In this document: positions 8,780-17,207 of the stretch, one piece after another | Numbering within the stretch: position 1 is the stretch's first letter | How the letters are laid out: each line of letters opens with the position of its first letter | Assembly (NCBI GenBank): GCA_049296795.1 | Contig: JBAQTC010000030.1 | Span: 62,001-126,000 of the forward strand | Origin: CAXNKH01 sp049296795 | GTDB lineage: Bacteria; Pseudomonadota; Gammaproteobacteria; Burkholderiales; Burkholderiaceae_C | DNA length: 64,000 nt | Direction of reading: 5' to 3' | Program-made: the position numbers and the translations under genes | Notes under the pieces: generated by a model | Told to the model about the DNA's origin: nothing | What the model saw: only the letters and a program-made list of their open reading frames with translations | Databases searched by the model: none

Positions 8780-9208
8780 TTAATCAGTAGAAATCACATT
8801 CAGCGGATTGGAACTCTTGGCGCCGGTGGCCAAGCGCTTGACATATTTGAACGTGCCCGTGGCGTGTGCGCAGGCGCGTCCTTGTGCATCAAAAATGGTC
8901 GCTTCGGTAAAAGCCAGGGTCGCCGTGCGGTGCATCAAATGGCCTTTGGCCGTCAGCGGGCCGCGGGCTGCTTGCATGAAACTGGTTTTCATCTCAATCG
9001 TGACCACCCCCATGTCGTCTTGCACACTGCGCGCTGCAGTGGCCATGGAAACGTCGAGCAGCGTCATGCTGGCGCCGCCATGGGTGACATCAAAAGAATT
9101 GAGATGTTCGGGTTTGGGCGTGAACTCAATCAACGAATGGCCGCCCTCAAACAACTTGAGCTCAAACCCCAGGTGGCTGACAAAGGGAATTTCTACACCA
9201 AAGCTCAT
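8780..9208 (-). CDS. PaaI-like hotdog thioesterase
   Basis: 142 residues, one hotdog domain. The PaaI signature appears as FDVTHGGASMTLLDVSMATAA with the catalytic aspartate of the central helix. Expected to release acids from acyl- or aryl-CoA and thereby protect the CoA pool. Overlaps the SDR gene upstream by four bases (ATGA). Substrate range unknown. Confidence 0.87.
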   Translation of the reverse strand: MSFGVEIPFVSHLGFELKLFEGGHSLIEFTPKPEHLNSFDVTHGGASMTLLDVSMATAARSVQDDMGVVTIEMKTSFMQAARGPLTAKGHLMHRTATLAFTEATIFDAQGRACAHATGTFKYVKRLATGAKSSNPLNVISTD

Positions 9209-9999
9209 GCCGACCCCTTCACTGCACTGACGCCGCCATCAACTGCCAAGTACTGGCCGGTGATGTGTTTTCCCGCATCTGACGCGTAGAGAACGCACAG
9301 GCCTTTGAGGTCTTCGTCGTCACCCAGCCGTTTCAGCGGCGCATGGGCGGCGAGCTTGTCCACTCCGCGTGCCTTGAGCGTTCCAGCGGTCATCTTGCTG
9401 GGGAAAAAGCCCGGGCAAATGGCGTTGACGTTGATGTTGTACTTGCCCCATTCGCCACACAGAGCACGGGTGAAATTGATGACAGCGGCTTTGGAGGTGT
9501 TGTAGGCAATAGTGTTCATTTCCGGTGCATTGCCGGCCAATCCGGCAATCGAGGCAATGTTGATGATGCGGCCGGACTTGCGCGGAATCATGCTTTTTTT
9601 GCCAACCGCCTGGCTCATCAAAAAATAGCCGCGAACGTTGACGTTCATCACTTTGTCCCAGGCTTCAATCGGATGGTCCTCGGCCGGAGCGCCCCAAGCG
9701 GCGCCAGCGTTGTTGACCAGAATGTCGATGTTTCCCATGCGGTGCAGGGTTTCATCGACCAAGTGATGGATGTCCTGCTCTTTGGCGCAATCGGCTGCGA
9801 TCCAGCGCGCGTCAATCCCGTCGGCCTGCAATTCGGCGACGGCCAGCTCCAGATCTTCGGCCTTGCGTGAGCTCAACATAATTTTTGCACCCGCTTCACC
9901 CAGCGCATGAGCCATTTGCAATCCTAGGCCACGCGAGCCGCCAGTGACCAAGGCAGTTTTCCCCTGGAGGTCAAAAAGTTGTTGGATGGTACGGGTCAT
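9205..9999 (-). CDS. short-chain dehydrogenase/reductase (FabG-like)
   Basis: 264 residues from ATG 9999. TGGSRGLGLQ binds the cofactor, NNAGAAWG follows, the active site has IASIAG and YNTSKAA, and the end reads GQYLAVDGG, usual for 3-oxoacyl reductases and gluconate-5-dehydrogenase-like enzymes. The frame remains open to 10071, but the ATG at 9999 overlaps the stop of the small membrane-protein gene (ATGA) and starts the conserved domain, so it is preferred. Confidence 0.9.
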   Translation of the reverse strand: MTRTIQQLFDLQGKTALVTGGSRGLGLQMAHALGEAGAKIMLSSRKAEDLELAVAELQADGIDARWIAADCAKEQDIHHLVDETLHRMGNIDILVNNAGAAWGAPAEDHPIEAWDKVMNVNVRGYFLMSQAVGKKSMIPRKSGRIINIASIAGLAGNAPEMNTIAYNTSKAAVINFTRALCGEWGKYNINVNAICPGFFPSKMTAGTLKARGVDKLAAHAPLKRLGDDEDLKGLCVLYASDAGKHITGQYLAVDGGVSAVKGSA

Positions 10000-10199
10000 T
10001 TTTCCACTTTTAAAATTGAGCGGACCCCGATCAAGGTCACGCCGATAACAACAAAAATACCGCCGACCCATTGCATGATGCTGGCGCTTGCCCCATTACT
10101 GGGCGCCACAAATAGCGACAGGACAATCGACAGCAGACCGCCATAGATATAAACCCAGATCAGGCGCTCAATCCATTTCACAGTGTTGGCTTTGGCCAT
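9996..10199 (-). CDS. small membrane protein with two transmembrane segments
   Basis: 67 residues, not recognised. Two hydrophobic helices (about residues 11-32 and 42-60: WIERLIWVYIYGGLLSIVLS and WVGGIFVVIGVTLIGV) joined by a short polar loop, with a basic tail KVEK. The ATG shares a base with the thiolase stop (TGATG) and its own stop overlaps the next ATG (ATGA), so it is translated as part of the chain. This coupling is the main reason to accept it. A TTG three bases upstream is also in frame. It could anchor or regulate a neighbouring enzyme; that is a guess. Confidence 0.7.
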   Translation of the reverse strand: MAKANTVKWIERLIWVYIYGGLLSIVLSLFVAPSNGASASIMQWVGGIFVVIGVTLIGVRSILKVEK

Positions 10200-11374
10200 C
10201 AAAGCACTTCAAACACGCCGGCCGCACCCATGCCGCCACCAATACACATGGTGACGCAAACGCGTTTGGCGCCACGTCGACGACCTTCGATCAGGGCGTG
10301 TCCGGTCAAACGCTGGCCGCTGACGCCGTAAGGGTGTCCAACCGCAATGGCGCCGCCATTCACGTTGAGCAAGTCAGCGGGAATACCCAGCTTGTCGCGG
10401 CAGTAAATTACCTGGACGGCAAAGGCCTCGTTGAGCTCCCACAGGTCGATGTCACTGACTTTCAAGCCCAGGCGCGCAAGCACTTTGGGTACGGCATAGA
10501 CCGGGCCGATGCCCATTTCATCAGGTTCGCAACCGGCCACAGCAAACCCCAGAAAACGGCCCAGCGGTTGTAGACCTTTTTTCTCAGCCCAGGTTTCGCT
10601 GGTCAAAACGCAAGCCCCAGCACCATCAGAAAATTGACTGGCGTTGCCGGCAGAAATCAAGCCACCCGGCAAAGCGGGACGGATGCCACTGATAGCCTCA
10701 ACCGTCGTTCCTTGGCGAATGCCTTCGTCCTGGCTGATGGTGACCTCTCTGCTGCGCAGTCCCAATACCGGATCGGCGACTCCGGCCGTCACGGTGATCG
10801 CTGCAATCTCGGCCAAGAATCGCCCTTCAGCCAAGGCTGCACAGGCTTTTTGCTGGCTGGCCGCTCCATACTCATCCATCCGTTCGCGGCTAATCTGGTA
10901 ACGCTTGGCCACCTGTTCAGCCGTTTGCAACATATTCCAGTAAATCTCGGGCTTGATGCTCTCAAGAGCCGGATCGCGCAACATATGGGTGTTGGCTTCT
11001 TGCTGAACACAAGAAATACTTTCCACCCCACCTGCCACATAGACCTCGCCCTCCCCGCTCATGATGCGCTGCGCTGCCAGTGCAATGGCTTGCAAACCTG
11101 AAGAGCAAAAACGGTTGATCGTCATGCCCGACACGCTGACCGGGCAGCCCGCCATCAGCGCGGCTTGGCGTGCAATATTGGCGCCGGTCGCGCCCTCGGG
11201 TGTGGCGCAGCCCATGATCACGTCTTCGACGTTAGCGGCTTCAATCCCGGCGCGAACCAGCGACTCTCGCACCACGTGGCCACCCAAAGTGGCCCCGTGC
11301 GTCATATTGAAAGCGCCTTTCCAGCTCTTGGCCAAGGGTGTACGGGCGGTCGAGACGATGACAGCAGATGACAT
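10199..11374 (-). CDS. acetyl-CoA acyltransferase (thiolase)
   Basis: 391 residues, full-length thiolase of the beta-oxidation type. The nucleophilic cysteine is in INRFCSSGLQA (about residue 88), the histidine in GGAIAVGHPYG and the second cysteine in CVTMCIGGGMGAAG. Cleaves 3-ketoacyl-CoA to acetyl-CoA and a shortened acyl-CoA. It follows the bifunctional hydratase/dehydrogenase by ten bases, so the two probably form the core of a beta-oxidation complex. Confidence 0.94.
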   Translation of the reverse strand: MSSAVIVSTARTPLAKSWKGAFNMTHGATLGGHVVRESLVRAGIEAANVEDVIMGCATPEGATGANIARQAALMAGCPVSVSGMTINRFCSSGLQAIALAAQRIMSGEGEVYVAGGVESISCVQQEANTHMLRDPALESIKPEIYWNMLQTAEQVAKRYQISRERMDEYGAASQQKACAALAEGRFLAEIAAITVTAGVADPVLGLRSREVTISQDEGIRQGTTVEAISGIRPALPGGLISAGNASQFSDGAGACVLTSETWAEKKGLQPLGRFLGFAVAGCEPDEMGIGPVYAVPKVLARLGLKVSDIDLWELNEAFAVQVIYCRDKLGIPADLLNVNGGAIAVGHPYGVSGQRLTGHALIEGRRRGAKRVCVTMCIGGGMGAAGVFEVL

Positions 11375-11384
11375 GTGATGCTCC

Positions 11385-13484
11385 TTAATTAAAGGTTTTA
11401 CCCTGGGCCACCAGTTGCGTCAGCAGGGGCGCGGGTTGCCAGAAATTGGCATCGTCGTGGGGGTTTTGGGCAAAGCGGGACATGCTTTGCACCACGTTGA
11501 ACAAGCCGACCTGATCAGCGTAGTGCATGGGCCCGCCTCGGTGCACGGGGAAACCGTAACCCGTGATGTAGACCATGTCGATGTCGCTGGCTTTGGCGGC
11601 AATACCTTCTTCGAGCAGATGAGCCGCTTCATTGACCAGTGAATAGACCAGCCGTTGCACGATTTCTTCGGCCGTTATTTTTCGGGTCTGTAGGCCCAAG
11701 GTCTTACGTTGTTGCTCAATCATCTCCAGCACTTGCTGGCTAGGAATGGCATCGCGCTTACCGGCCTGGTAGTCATACCAGCCGGAACCTGTTTTCTGCC
11801 CGAAACGCCCCATCTCACACAGCAAGTCGGCGGTTTTGCTGTAGCGCAAATTGGGTTTTTCGGTGTAACGACGTTTGCGAATGGCCCAACCGATGTCGTT
11901 GCCGGCCAGGTCGCTCATGCGAAACGGTCCCATGGCAAAACCAAATTTTTCGATGGCTTGGTCCACTTGGCTTGGCGTGCAGCCTTCTTCCAGCAGAAAA
12001 CCAGCTTGTCTTATGTACTGTTCGATCATCCGGTTGCCAATGAATCCATCACAAACGCCAGAGACCACGGCTGTTTTTCGGATCTTCTTGGCGCAAGCCA
12101 TGACGCTGGCCAATACGTCTTTCGCAGTCTTAACGCCGCGCACCACTTCGAGCAACTTCATCACATTGGCTGGGCTGAAAAAGTGCATACCCACCACATC
12201 CTGTGGCCGCTGCGTGAAGCCAGCGATTTTGTTGAGGTCCAGCGTTGACGTGTTGCTGGCCAAAATCGCGCCGGGTTTCATGACACGATCGAGTTGCTGG
12301 AACACTTGTTCCTTGACGGCTAAATCTTCAAAAACGGCTTCAATCACCAGGTCGACGTCGCGCAGATCGTCGTAATTCAAGGTGCTGCTCAACAAGCCCA
12401 TGCGTTGCTCATATTTGTCCTGCTTGAGCTTGCCTTTTTTGATTTGTGCTTCGTAGTTTTTACGAATCGTCGCGATGCCGCGGTCCAACGCTTGCTGCCG
12501 GGTTTCAAGCAACATAACCGGAATCCCCGCATTGAGGAAATTCATGCTGATGCCCCCGCCCATGGTTCCAGCACCGATCACCGCCACCGATTTGATGTCA
12601 CGTGTTGGGGTATCGGGCGGAACATCGGCAATTTTGGACGCGGCGCGCTCAGCGCCAAACAAATGTCGCAGGGCCCGGCTCTCAGGCGTCCACATCAGGT
12701 TGATGAAAGTCTCTCGTTCAAAGGCCATGCCGTCGTTGAACTGCTTGCGGGTCGAGGCTTGAACGGCTTCGACACATTGGAGTGGCGCAGGAAAATTTTT
12801 GGCCATGGCTTTGACCGTGTTGCGAGCAAACTGGAAAAAGGCATCGCTATTGGGATGTTGGCAGGGCAGGTTGCGCACCAAAGGCAAAGGACGCACAGAC
12901 GCCACAGACTGGGCCAAGGCCAACGTTTCGGCCTCCAGCGTTTCAGCGGATGACGACAGTTTGTCAAAGAGTTTCTGACCAGGCAGGCTGGCCAACACCT
13001 CGCTCTTCACGGATTCGCCGCTGACAATCAGGTTCAGTGCAGTCTCAACGCCCAGCACCCGTGGCAGTCGCTGGGTACCCCCAGCGCCGGGGATTAGACC
13101 GAGCTTTACTTCCGGTAACGCCACGGCGCAGCCAGGCGCTGCTATGCGGTAGTGACAGGCCAACGCCAACTCCAGACCACCGCCCATACATACGCTGTGA
13201 ATGGCAGCCAACACCGGCTTGCTGGAGTTTTCAATCGCCAGAATCAGGCTCAAGAGATTGGGTTCCTGCAAAGCTTTGGCCGAACCAAATTCCTTGATGT
13301 CGGCACCGCCCGAGAAGGCCTTGCCAGCACCCGTGATCACAACAGCCTGAACCAATGGATCGACATTGGCTTGTGACAGGCCCGCAGCAATGGCTTGGCG
13401 GGTGCTCAAGCCCAGTCCGTTGACCGGGGGATTGTTCAGCGTGATCACGGCCACGTTGGCCGTGACTTGGTAGTCTGCACTCAT
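11385..13484 (-). CDS. bifunctional enoyl-CoA hydratase/3-hydroxyacyl-CoA dehydrogenase
   Basis: 699 residues from ATG 13484, which has an AAGGGG ribosome site. Residues 1-190 are a crotonase domain (FSGGADIKEFG and SVCMGGGLELALACHYRIA form the oxyanion holes). From about 295 comes the NAD-binding 3-hydroxyacyl-CoA dehydrogenase domain with VAVIGAGTMGGGIS, then HFFSPANVMKLLEVV and two carboxy-terminal 3HCDH domains ending in YGFPVHRGGP. The layout is that of FadJ/FadB and the peroxisomal bifunctional enzyme. First gene of the cluster; the open frame to 13574 is an unneeded extension. Confidence 0.93.
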   Translation of the reverse strand: MSADYQVTANVAVITLNNPPVNGLGLSTRQAIAAGLSQANVDPLVQAVVITGAGKAFSGGADIKEFGSAKALQEPNLLSLILAIENSSKPVLAAIHSVCMGGGLELALACHYRIAAPGCAVALPEVKLGLIPGAGGTQRLPRVLGVETALNLIVSGESVKSEVLASLPGQKLFDKLSSSAETLEAETLALAQSVASVRPLPLVRNLPCQHPNSDAFFQFARNTVKAMAKNFPAPLQCVEAVQASTRKQFNDGMAFERETFINLMWTPESRALRHLFGAERAASKIADVPPDTPTRDIKSVAVIGAGTMGGGISMNFLNAGIPVMLLETRQQALDRGIATIRKNYEAQIKKGKLKQDKYEQRMGLLSSTLNYDDLRDVDLVIEAVFEDLAVKEQVFQQLDRVMKPGAILASNTSTLDLNKIAGFTQRPQDVVGMHFFSPANVMKLLEVVRGVKTAKDVLASVMACAKKIRKTAVVSGVCDGFIGNRMIEQYIRQAGFLLEEGCTPSQVDQAIEKFGFAMGPFRMSDLAGNDIGWAIRKRRYTEKPNLRYSKTADLLCEMGRFGQKTGSGWYDYQAGKRDAIPSQQVLEMIEQQRKTLGLQTRKITAEEIVQRLVYSLVNEAAHLLEEGIAAKASDIDMVYITGYGFPVHRGGPMHYADQVGLFNVVQSMSRFAQNPHDDANFWQPAPLLTQLVAQGKTFN

Positions 13485-13661
13485 GAGAATTCCCCTTGGT
13501 TGGAATGAATATTCTGCCTTGATTGTAAAAACCAAATTCCCATGAACCGCACGGGGCTGTCCCGGCTGGGACAAAGTTCCCGCAACACGGTGACCCTACA
13601 CCGCCTGAGCTTGCTTGGCCACCACGCCTGCGTTGCGGTTCAGATACCCGACAATCAGGCC

Positions 13662-15116
13662 ATGGATCTTGACCTTGGTTTAACTTGGCGCAACAGTTTC
13701 GCGCAATTGGGTGGAAAATTTTATACCGAGCTGTCACCCCAGCCTTTGCCCTCGCCCTACTGGGTGGGTCGCAGCCAGCGGGTCGCGCAGGAAATCGGTC
13801 TTTCGCCAAGCTGGCTGGAAAGCGCCGATCTGTTGCAAGCCCTGAGCGGTAATGCCAAGCTGGTCGGAACCCAGAGCCTGGCCAGTGTTTACAGTGGCCA
13901 TCAGTTTGGCGTGTGGGCCGGGCAGCTCGGTGATGGGCGAGCCCTGTTGTTGGGTGAAACCAGTGCCGGCCTGGAGCTCCAGCTCAAAGGTGCGGGGCGG
14001 ACGCCCTACTCCCGAATGGGTGATGGTCGGGCTGTTTTGCGCTCCAGCATCCGCGAATTTTTATGCAGCGAAGCCATGGCGGGACTGGGTATTCCGACCT
14101 CGCGCGCGCTGTGCGTCACCGGCTCTGACGCGCCGATTCGGCGCGAAACCCTGGAAACTGCAGCCGTGGTGACACGGGTAGCGCCAAGTTTTATCCGTTT
14201 CGGGCATTTTGAGCATTTCAGCTACAGCGGTCAGCACGAACAACTGAGACAGTTGGCCGATTACGTGATCGACCGGTTTTACCCCGAGTGCCGAGAATCT
14301 GATCAATTCGTCAATCGCTACGCCGCGTTACTGCAGGCCGTGAGCGAACGCACGGCGCAGATGGTGGCGCAGTGGCAGGCTGTTGGGTTTTGTCATGGGG
14401 TGATGAATACCGACAACATGAGTATTTTGGGCCTGACCATCGATTACGGCCCGTTCCAGTTTCTGGACGGTTTCAACCCCGGCCATATTTGCAACCACTC
14501 GGATGAACAGGGTCGTTACGCCTACAACCAACAAGCTCAGGTTGCTTACTGGAATTTGTTTTGCCTAGCGCAGGCGCTCTTACCCCTGATTGAAGATCAG
14601 GAACTGGCCGTGGCCGCACTGGAGTCTTACAAAGCCGTTTTTCCCTCAGCGCTGAGCGCACGCATGCGTGACAAACTTGGATTGCTACAAAGCCAACCAC
14701 AAGACAAGGACTTGATCGACGCGGTCTTAACGCTGCTGGCACAAGATCGGGTGGATTACCCCATTTTTTGGCGCCGCTTGAGCCACGCCGTCGCCGGCCA
14801 AGGCGCTGCGACCCTGCGTGATTTGTTCCTCGACCGCCCCGCAATCGACGCCTGGTGGCAGCTTTACCAGCAACGGATCGCCCAGCAAGATGTGGCTCAA
14901 ACCAGCGACTTGATGCTGAAAACCAACCCCAAGTATGTCCTGCGCAATCATTTGGGTGAACAAGCAATACGATTGGCCCAGGCCAAAGATTTCTCCGGGG
15001 TCGGGCAACTTTTGAATTTGTTGGAGAATCCCTTTGATGAGCATCCGGCTTTCGATGCTTTTGCCGACTTCCCGCCCGATTGGGCTGCTTCAATTGAAAT
15101 CAGTTGTTCTTCATGA
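13662..15116 (+). CDS. selO: protein adenylyltransferase SelO (YdiU/UPF0061)
   Basis: Pseudokinase-fold enzyme that transfers AMP to protein hydroxyls, linked to redox stress. 484 residues from ATG 13662; the frame is open to 13542 but the family starts close to LGLTWRNSF. Recognisable: GHQFGVWAGQLGDGRA, QLKGAGRTPYSRMGDGRAVL, and HGVMNTDNMSILGLTIDYGP with the metal-binding Asn/Asp. The protein ends CSS, with a cysteine where vertebrate SelO has selenocysteine. It overlaps msrB by four bases. Confidence 0.93.
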   Translation: MDLDLGLTWRNSFAQLGGKFYTELSPQPLPSPYWVGRSQRVAQEIGLSPSWLESADLLQALSGNAKLVGTQSLASVYSGHQFGVWAGQLGDGRALLLGETSAGLELQLKGAGRTPYSRMGDGRAVLRSSIREFLCSEAMAGLGIPTSRALCVTGSDAPIRRETLETAAVVTRVAPSFIRFGHFEHFSYSGQHEQLRQLADYVIDRFYPECRESDQFVNRYAALLQAVSERTAQMVAQWQAVGFCHGVMNTDNMSILGLTIDYGPFQFLDGFNPGHICNHSDEQGRYAYNQQAQVAYWNLFCLAQALLPLIEDQELAVAALESYKAVFPSALSARMRDKLGLLQSQPQDKDLIDAVLTLLAQDRVDYPIFWRRLSHAVAGQGAATLRDLFLDRPAIDAWWQLYQQRIAQQDVAQTSDLMLKTNPKYVLRNHLGEQAIRLAQAKDFSGVGQLLNLLENPFDEHPAFDAFADFPPDWAASIEISCSS

Positions 15117-15514
15117 CCTTTAAAAAAACTGACGCCGAATGGAAAACCATTCTGAAAGAAAAAAATGCGGAAGCTGTTGCTTTTGAAGTGACACGCCACG
15201 CAGCGACCGAACGCCCGTTCACTGGAAAATATGAGAGCCATTGGGCTACAGGCAGTTATGGCTGCATCTGTTGTGGCGCCAAGTTGTTCGACTCAAGCCG
15301 TAAATTTGACGCAGGCTGCGGCTGGCCCAGCTTTTCCAAAGCAGTTGAACCAGGCGTGATCACAGAAGTTGTTGATCGTCAACACGGGATGCTGCGTACC
15401 GAAACCCTGTGTGCTCAGTGTGGTGCCCATCTGGGCCATGTGTTTGAAGACGGCCCGAGCGAGACCGGATTGCGCTATTGCATGAACTCTGCTTCGCTAG
15501 AATTCAAGCCATGA
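15113..15514 (+). CDS. msrB: peptide-methionine (R)-S-oxide reductase MsrB
   Basis: 133 residues. Two zinc-binding CxxC pairs (CICC and CAQC), the GCGWPSF motif and the catalytic cysteine in GLRYCMNSASLEF. Reduces methionine-R-sulfoxide in proteins. The ATG at 15113 overlaps the selO stop (ATGA), and its own stop overlaps the yciB ATG in the same way. The pairing with selO fits a shared role in oxidative stress. Cytoplasmic, no signal peptide. Confidence 0.95.
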   Translation: MTFKKTDAEWKTILKEKNAEAVAFEVTRHAATERPFTGKYESHWATGSYGCICCGAKLFDSSRKFDAGCGWPSFSKAVEPGVITEVVDRQHGMLRTETLCAQCGAHLGHVFEDGPSETGLRYCMNSASLEFKP

Positions 15515-16059
15515 AAATCCTGATTGATTTCTTCCCCATTCTTTTGTTCTTTGGGGCTTACAAAACTTATGAAATTTACACCGCCACTGCGGTGTTAATG
15601 GCCGCCACCGTACTGCAAATGGCACTGATTTATGCCATCGATCGCAAGTTGCAGGTGATGCACAAAATCACTTTGGCCTTGATTTTGGTTTTTGGCACCC
15701 TCACCTTGGTACTTCAAGATGATCGTTTCATTAAATGGAAGCCCACGGTTCTGTATGCGGCCATGGCATTGGCGCTGGCGTTGACGGTTTGGTTGCTAAA
15801 GAAAAACTCACTCAAACTGCTGTTGGGGAGTCAACTTGAATTGCCCGATTTCGTCTGGCAACGCTTGAACCTGATCTGGATAGGCTATTGCATTTTTATG
15901 GCCGCCATCAACGGCTATGTGGCTGCTTATTTCAGCACTGAAACCTGGGTCAATTTCAAGCTTTGGGGTTATGCTTTTCCATTGGTCTTCATTGTTGGCC
16001 AGGGCCTGTATATCGCCCGCCACATCAAGAGCGACCCGTCCAGCCAGACCCCTTCCTGA
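15511..16059 (+). CDS. yciB: inner membrane-spanning protein YciB (septation protein A)
   Basis: 182 residues, about five membrane helices. Starts MKILIDFFPILLFFGAYK, the family hallmark, with FIKWKPTVLYA near residue 75 and NLIWIGYCIFMAAINGYVA near 125. Involved in envelope maintenance and cell division in enterobacteria. ATG 15511 overlaps the msrB stop (ATGA); the open frame from 15478 is ignored. Confidence 0.93.
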   Translation: MKILIDFFPILLFFGAYKTYEIYTATAVLMAATVLQMALIYAIDRKLQVMHKITLALILVFGTLTLVLQDDRFIKWKPTVLYAAMALALALTVWLLKKNSLKLLLGSQLELPDFVWQRLNLIWIGYCIFMAAINGYVAAYFSTETWVNFKLWGYAFPLVFIVGQGLYIARHIKSDPSSQTPS

Positions 16060-16070
16060 GCGCCATCACC

Positions 16071-16331
16071 ATGCCCCATACTGCCGAGCAACTTGAACAG
16101 CGTTTGCGCGCCAGACTTGACCCTAGCCAACTGGTTGTGATGGATGAAAGTGCTGTGCACGCTGGCCATTCCGGTGCCAATTCGGCCGGTTACGGAACCC
16201 ATTTCAGAGTTCGCATCGCGTCTGCCCAGTTCACGGGAAAAAGTCGGGTGGCGCGTCACCGTCTTGTGTATGATGCGCTGCAAGATTTCATTGACCAAGG
16301 CGTCCATGCCATTGCGATCGAAACCCTTTAA
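16071..16331 (+). CDS. bolA: BolA family protein
   Basis: 86 residues from ATG 16071. BolA fold: amino-terminal helix EQLEQRLRARL, a conserved histidine in DESAVHAGH, the FRVRIAS strand, and RHRLVYDAL with the invariant RH, ending HAIAIETL. Family members pair with monothiol glutaredoxins in iron-sulfur handling. The frame extends upstream to 15963 in an overlap with yciB, which I reject. It lies 11 bases after yciB and 19 before the isomerase gene. Confidence 0.92.
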   Translation: MPHTAEQLEQRLRARLDPSQLVVMDESAVHAGHSGANSAGYGTHFRVRIASAQFTGKSRVARHRLVYDALQDFIDQGVHAIAIETL

Positions 16332-16350
16332 ATTAAGACCTTCAGGAAAC

Positions 16351-17139
16351 ATGATGAATAAAAAGCTTTTGTCCGCTCTTATTGCAGCCGCTCTGTTGGG
16401 GGCATTTGCAAGTTCCGCAGCGGCACAAAATATTGCGATTGTTAATGGCAAGGCTGTACCAAAATCCCGTGTCGATGCCCTGGCTCAGCAGCTTGAGCGT
16501 TCCGGTCGCCCGGTCACGCCCGAGATGCAAGGCCAGTTGAAAGAGGAAGTGATTGCGCGGGAAATTTTTGTGCAGGAAGCACAGAAGCAAGGAATCGATG
16601 CGCGCGATGATTACAAAACTCAACTCGAGTTGGCTCGCCAGGCTATTTTGATTCGTGAACTGTTTGCTGAATTCCAGAAAACCAACCCGGTCAGCGACGC
16701 CGACATCAAGGCTGAATACGATCAATTTGTAGCGGCCAACAGTGGCAAAGAATACCGTGCCCGTCATATTTTGGTGGAAAAAGAAGACCAGGCCAAAGCC
16801 ATCATCGCTTCGATCAAAAAAGGCGCGAAGTTTGAAGACATTGCCAAAAAATCTTCGAAAGATCCAGGCTCTGGTGCCAAAGGTGGTGACCTGGACTGGG
16901 CTGCCGGTGGTAACTACGTCAAGGAATTTTCCGAGGCTATGGTTAAACTGGCCAAAGGAAAAATGACAGAAATCCCTGTGAAATCCCAGTTTGGTTTTCA
17001 CATCATCCGGCTCGACGATGTGCGGGATGCCCAGCTGCCAAAATTTGAGGAAGTCAAACCCCAGATCAGCCAGCAGTTGCAACAGCAAAAACTGGCCAAG
17101 TTCCAGGACGAACTGCGCGCCAAAGCCAAAGTGGAATAA
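16351..17139 (+). CDS. periplasmic parvulin-type peptidyl-prolyl isomerase
   Basis: 262 residues. A clear signal peptide (MMNKKLLSALIAAALLGAFASSAAA) precedes an amino-terminal chaperone region and one parvulin domain (about residues 130-225: YRARHILVEKEDQAKAI, GGDLDWAAGGNYVKEF, and FGFHIIRLDDVR). Layout resembles PpiC/PrsA-like foldases that assist secreted or outer-membrane proteins. An AGGA site precedes the ATG-ATG start; either ATG may be used. Followed by a strong terminator. Confidence 0.92.
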   Translation: MMNKKLLSALIAAALLGAFASSAAAQNIAIVNGKAVPKSRVDALAQQLERSGRPVTPEMQGQLKEEVIAREIFVQEAQKQGIDARDDYKTQLELARQAILIRELFAEFQKTNPVSDADIKAEYDQFVAANSGKEYRARHILVEKEDQAKAIIASIKKGAKFEDIAKKSSKDPGSGAKGGDLDWAAGGNYVKEFSEAMVKLAKGKMTEIPVKSQFGFHIIRLDDVRDAQLPKFEEVKPQISQQLQQQKLAKFQDELRAKAKVE

Positions 17140-17163
17140 ACACTGCCGCTGTCTCTCTCTCTT

Positions 17164-17190
17164 AACGCGGCTTCGGCCGCGTTACTTTTA
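17164..17190 (+). terminator. Rho-independent terminator after the parvulin gene
   Basis: Perfect 8-bp stem AACGCGGC/GCCGCGTT closed by a TTCG tetraloop (17164-17183), followed by ACTTTTAT. It ends the selO-msrB-yciB-bolA-isomerase run 25 bases after the stop codon. Confidence 0.88.
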
Positions 17191-17207
17191 TAGGCCTAGC
17201 CCAAATC

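Noticed and set aside
6891..9289. Long plus-strand open frames (6891-7967, 7823-9289) opposite the SDR, MDR and thioesterase genes
   Set aside because: They lie wholly over well-supported minus-strand genes, have His/Gln/Arg-rich compositions typical of antisense frames in GC-rich DNA, and show no family motif.
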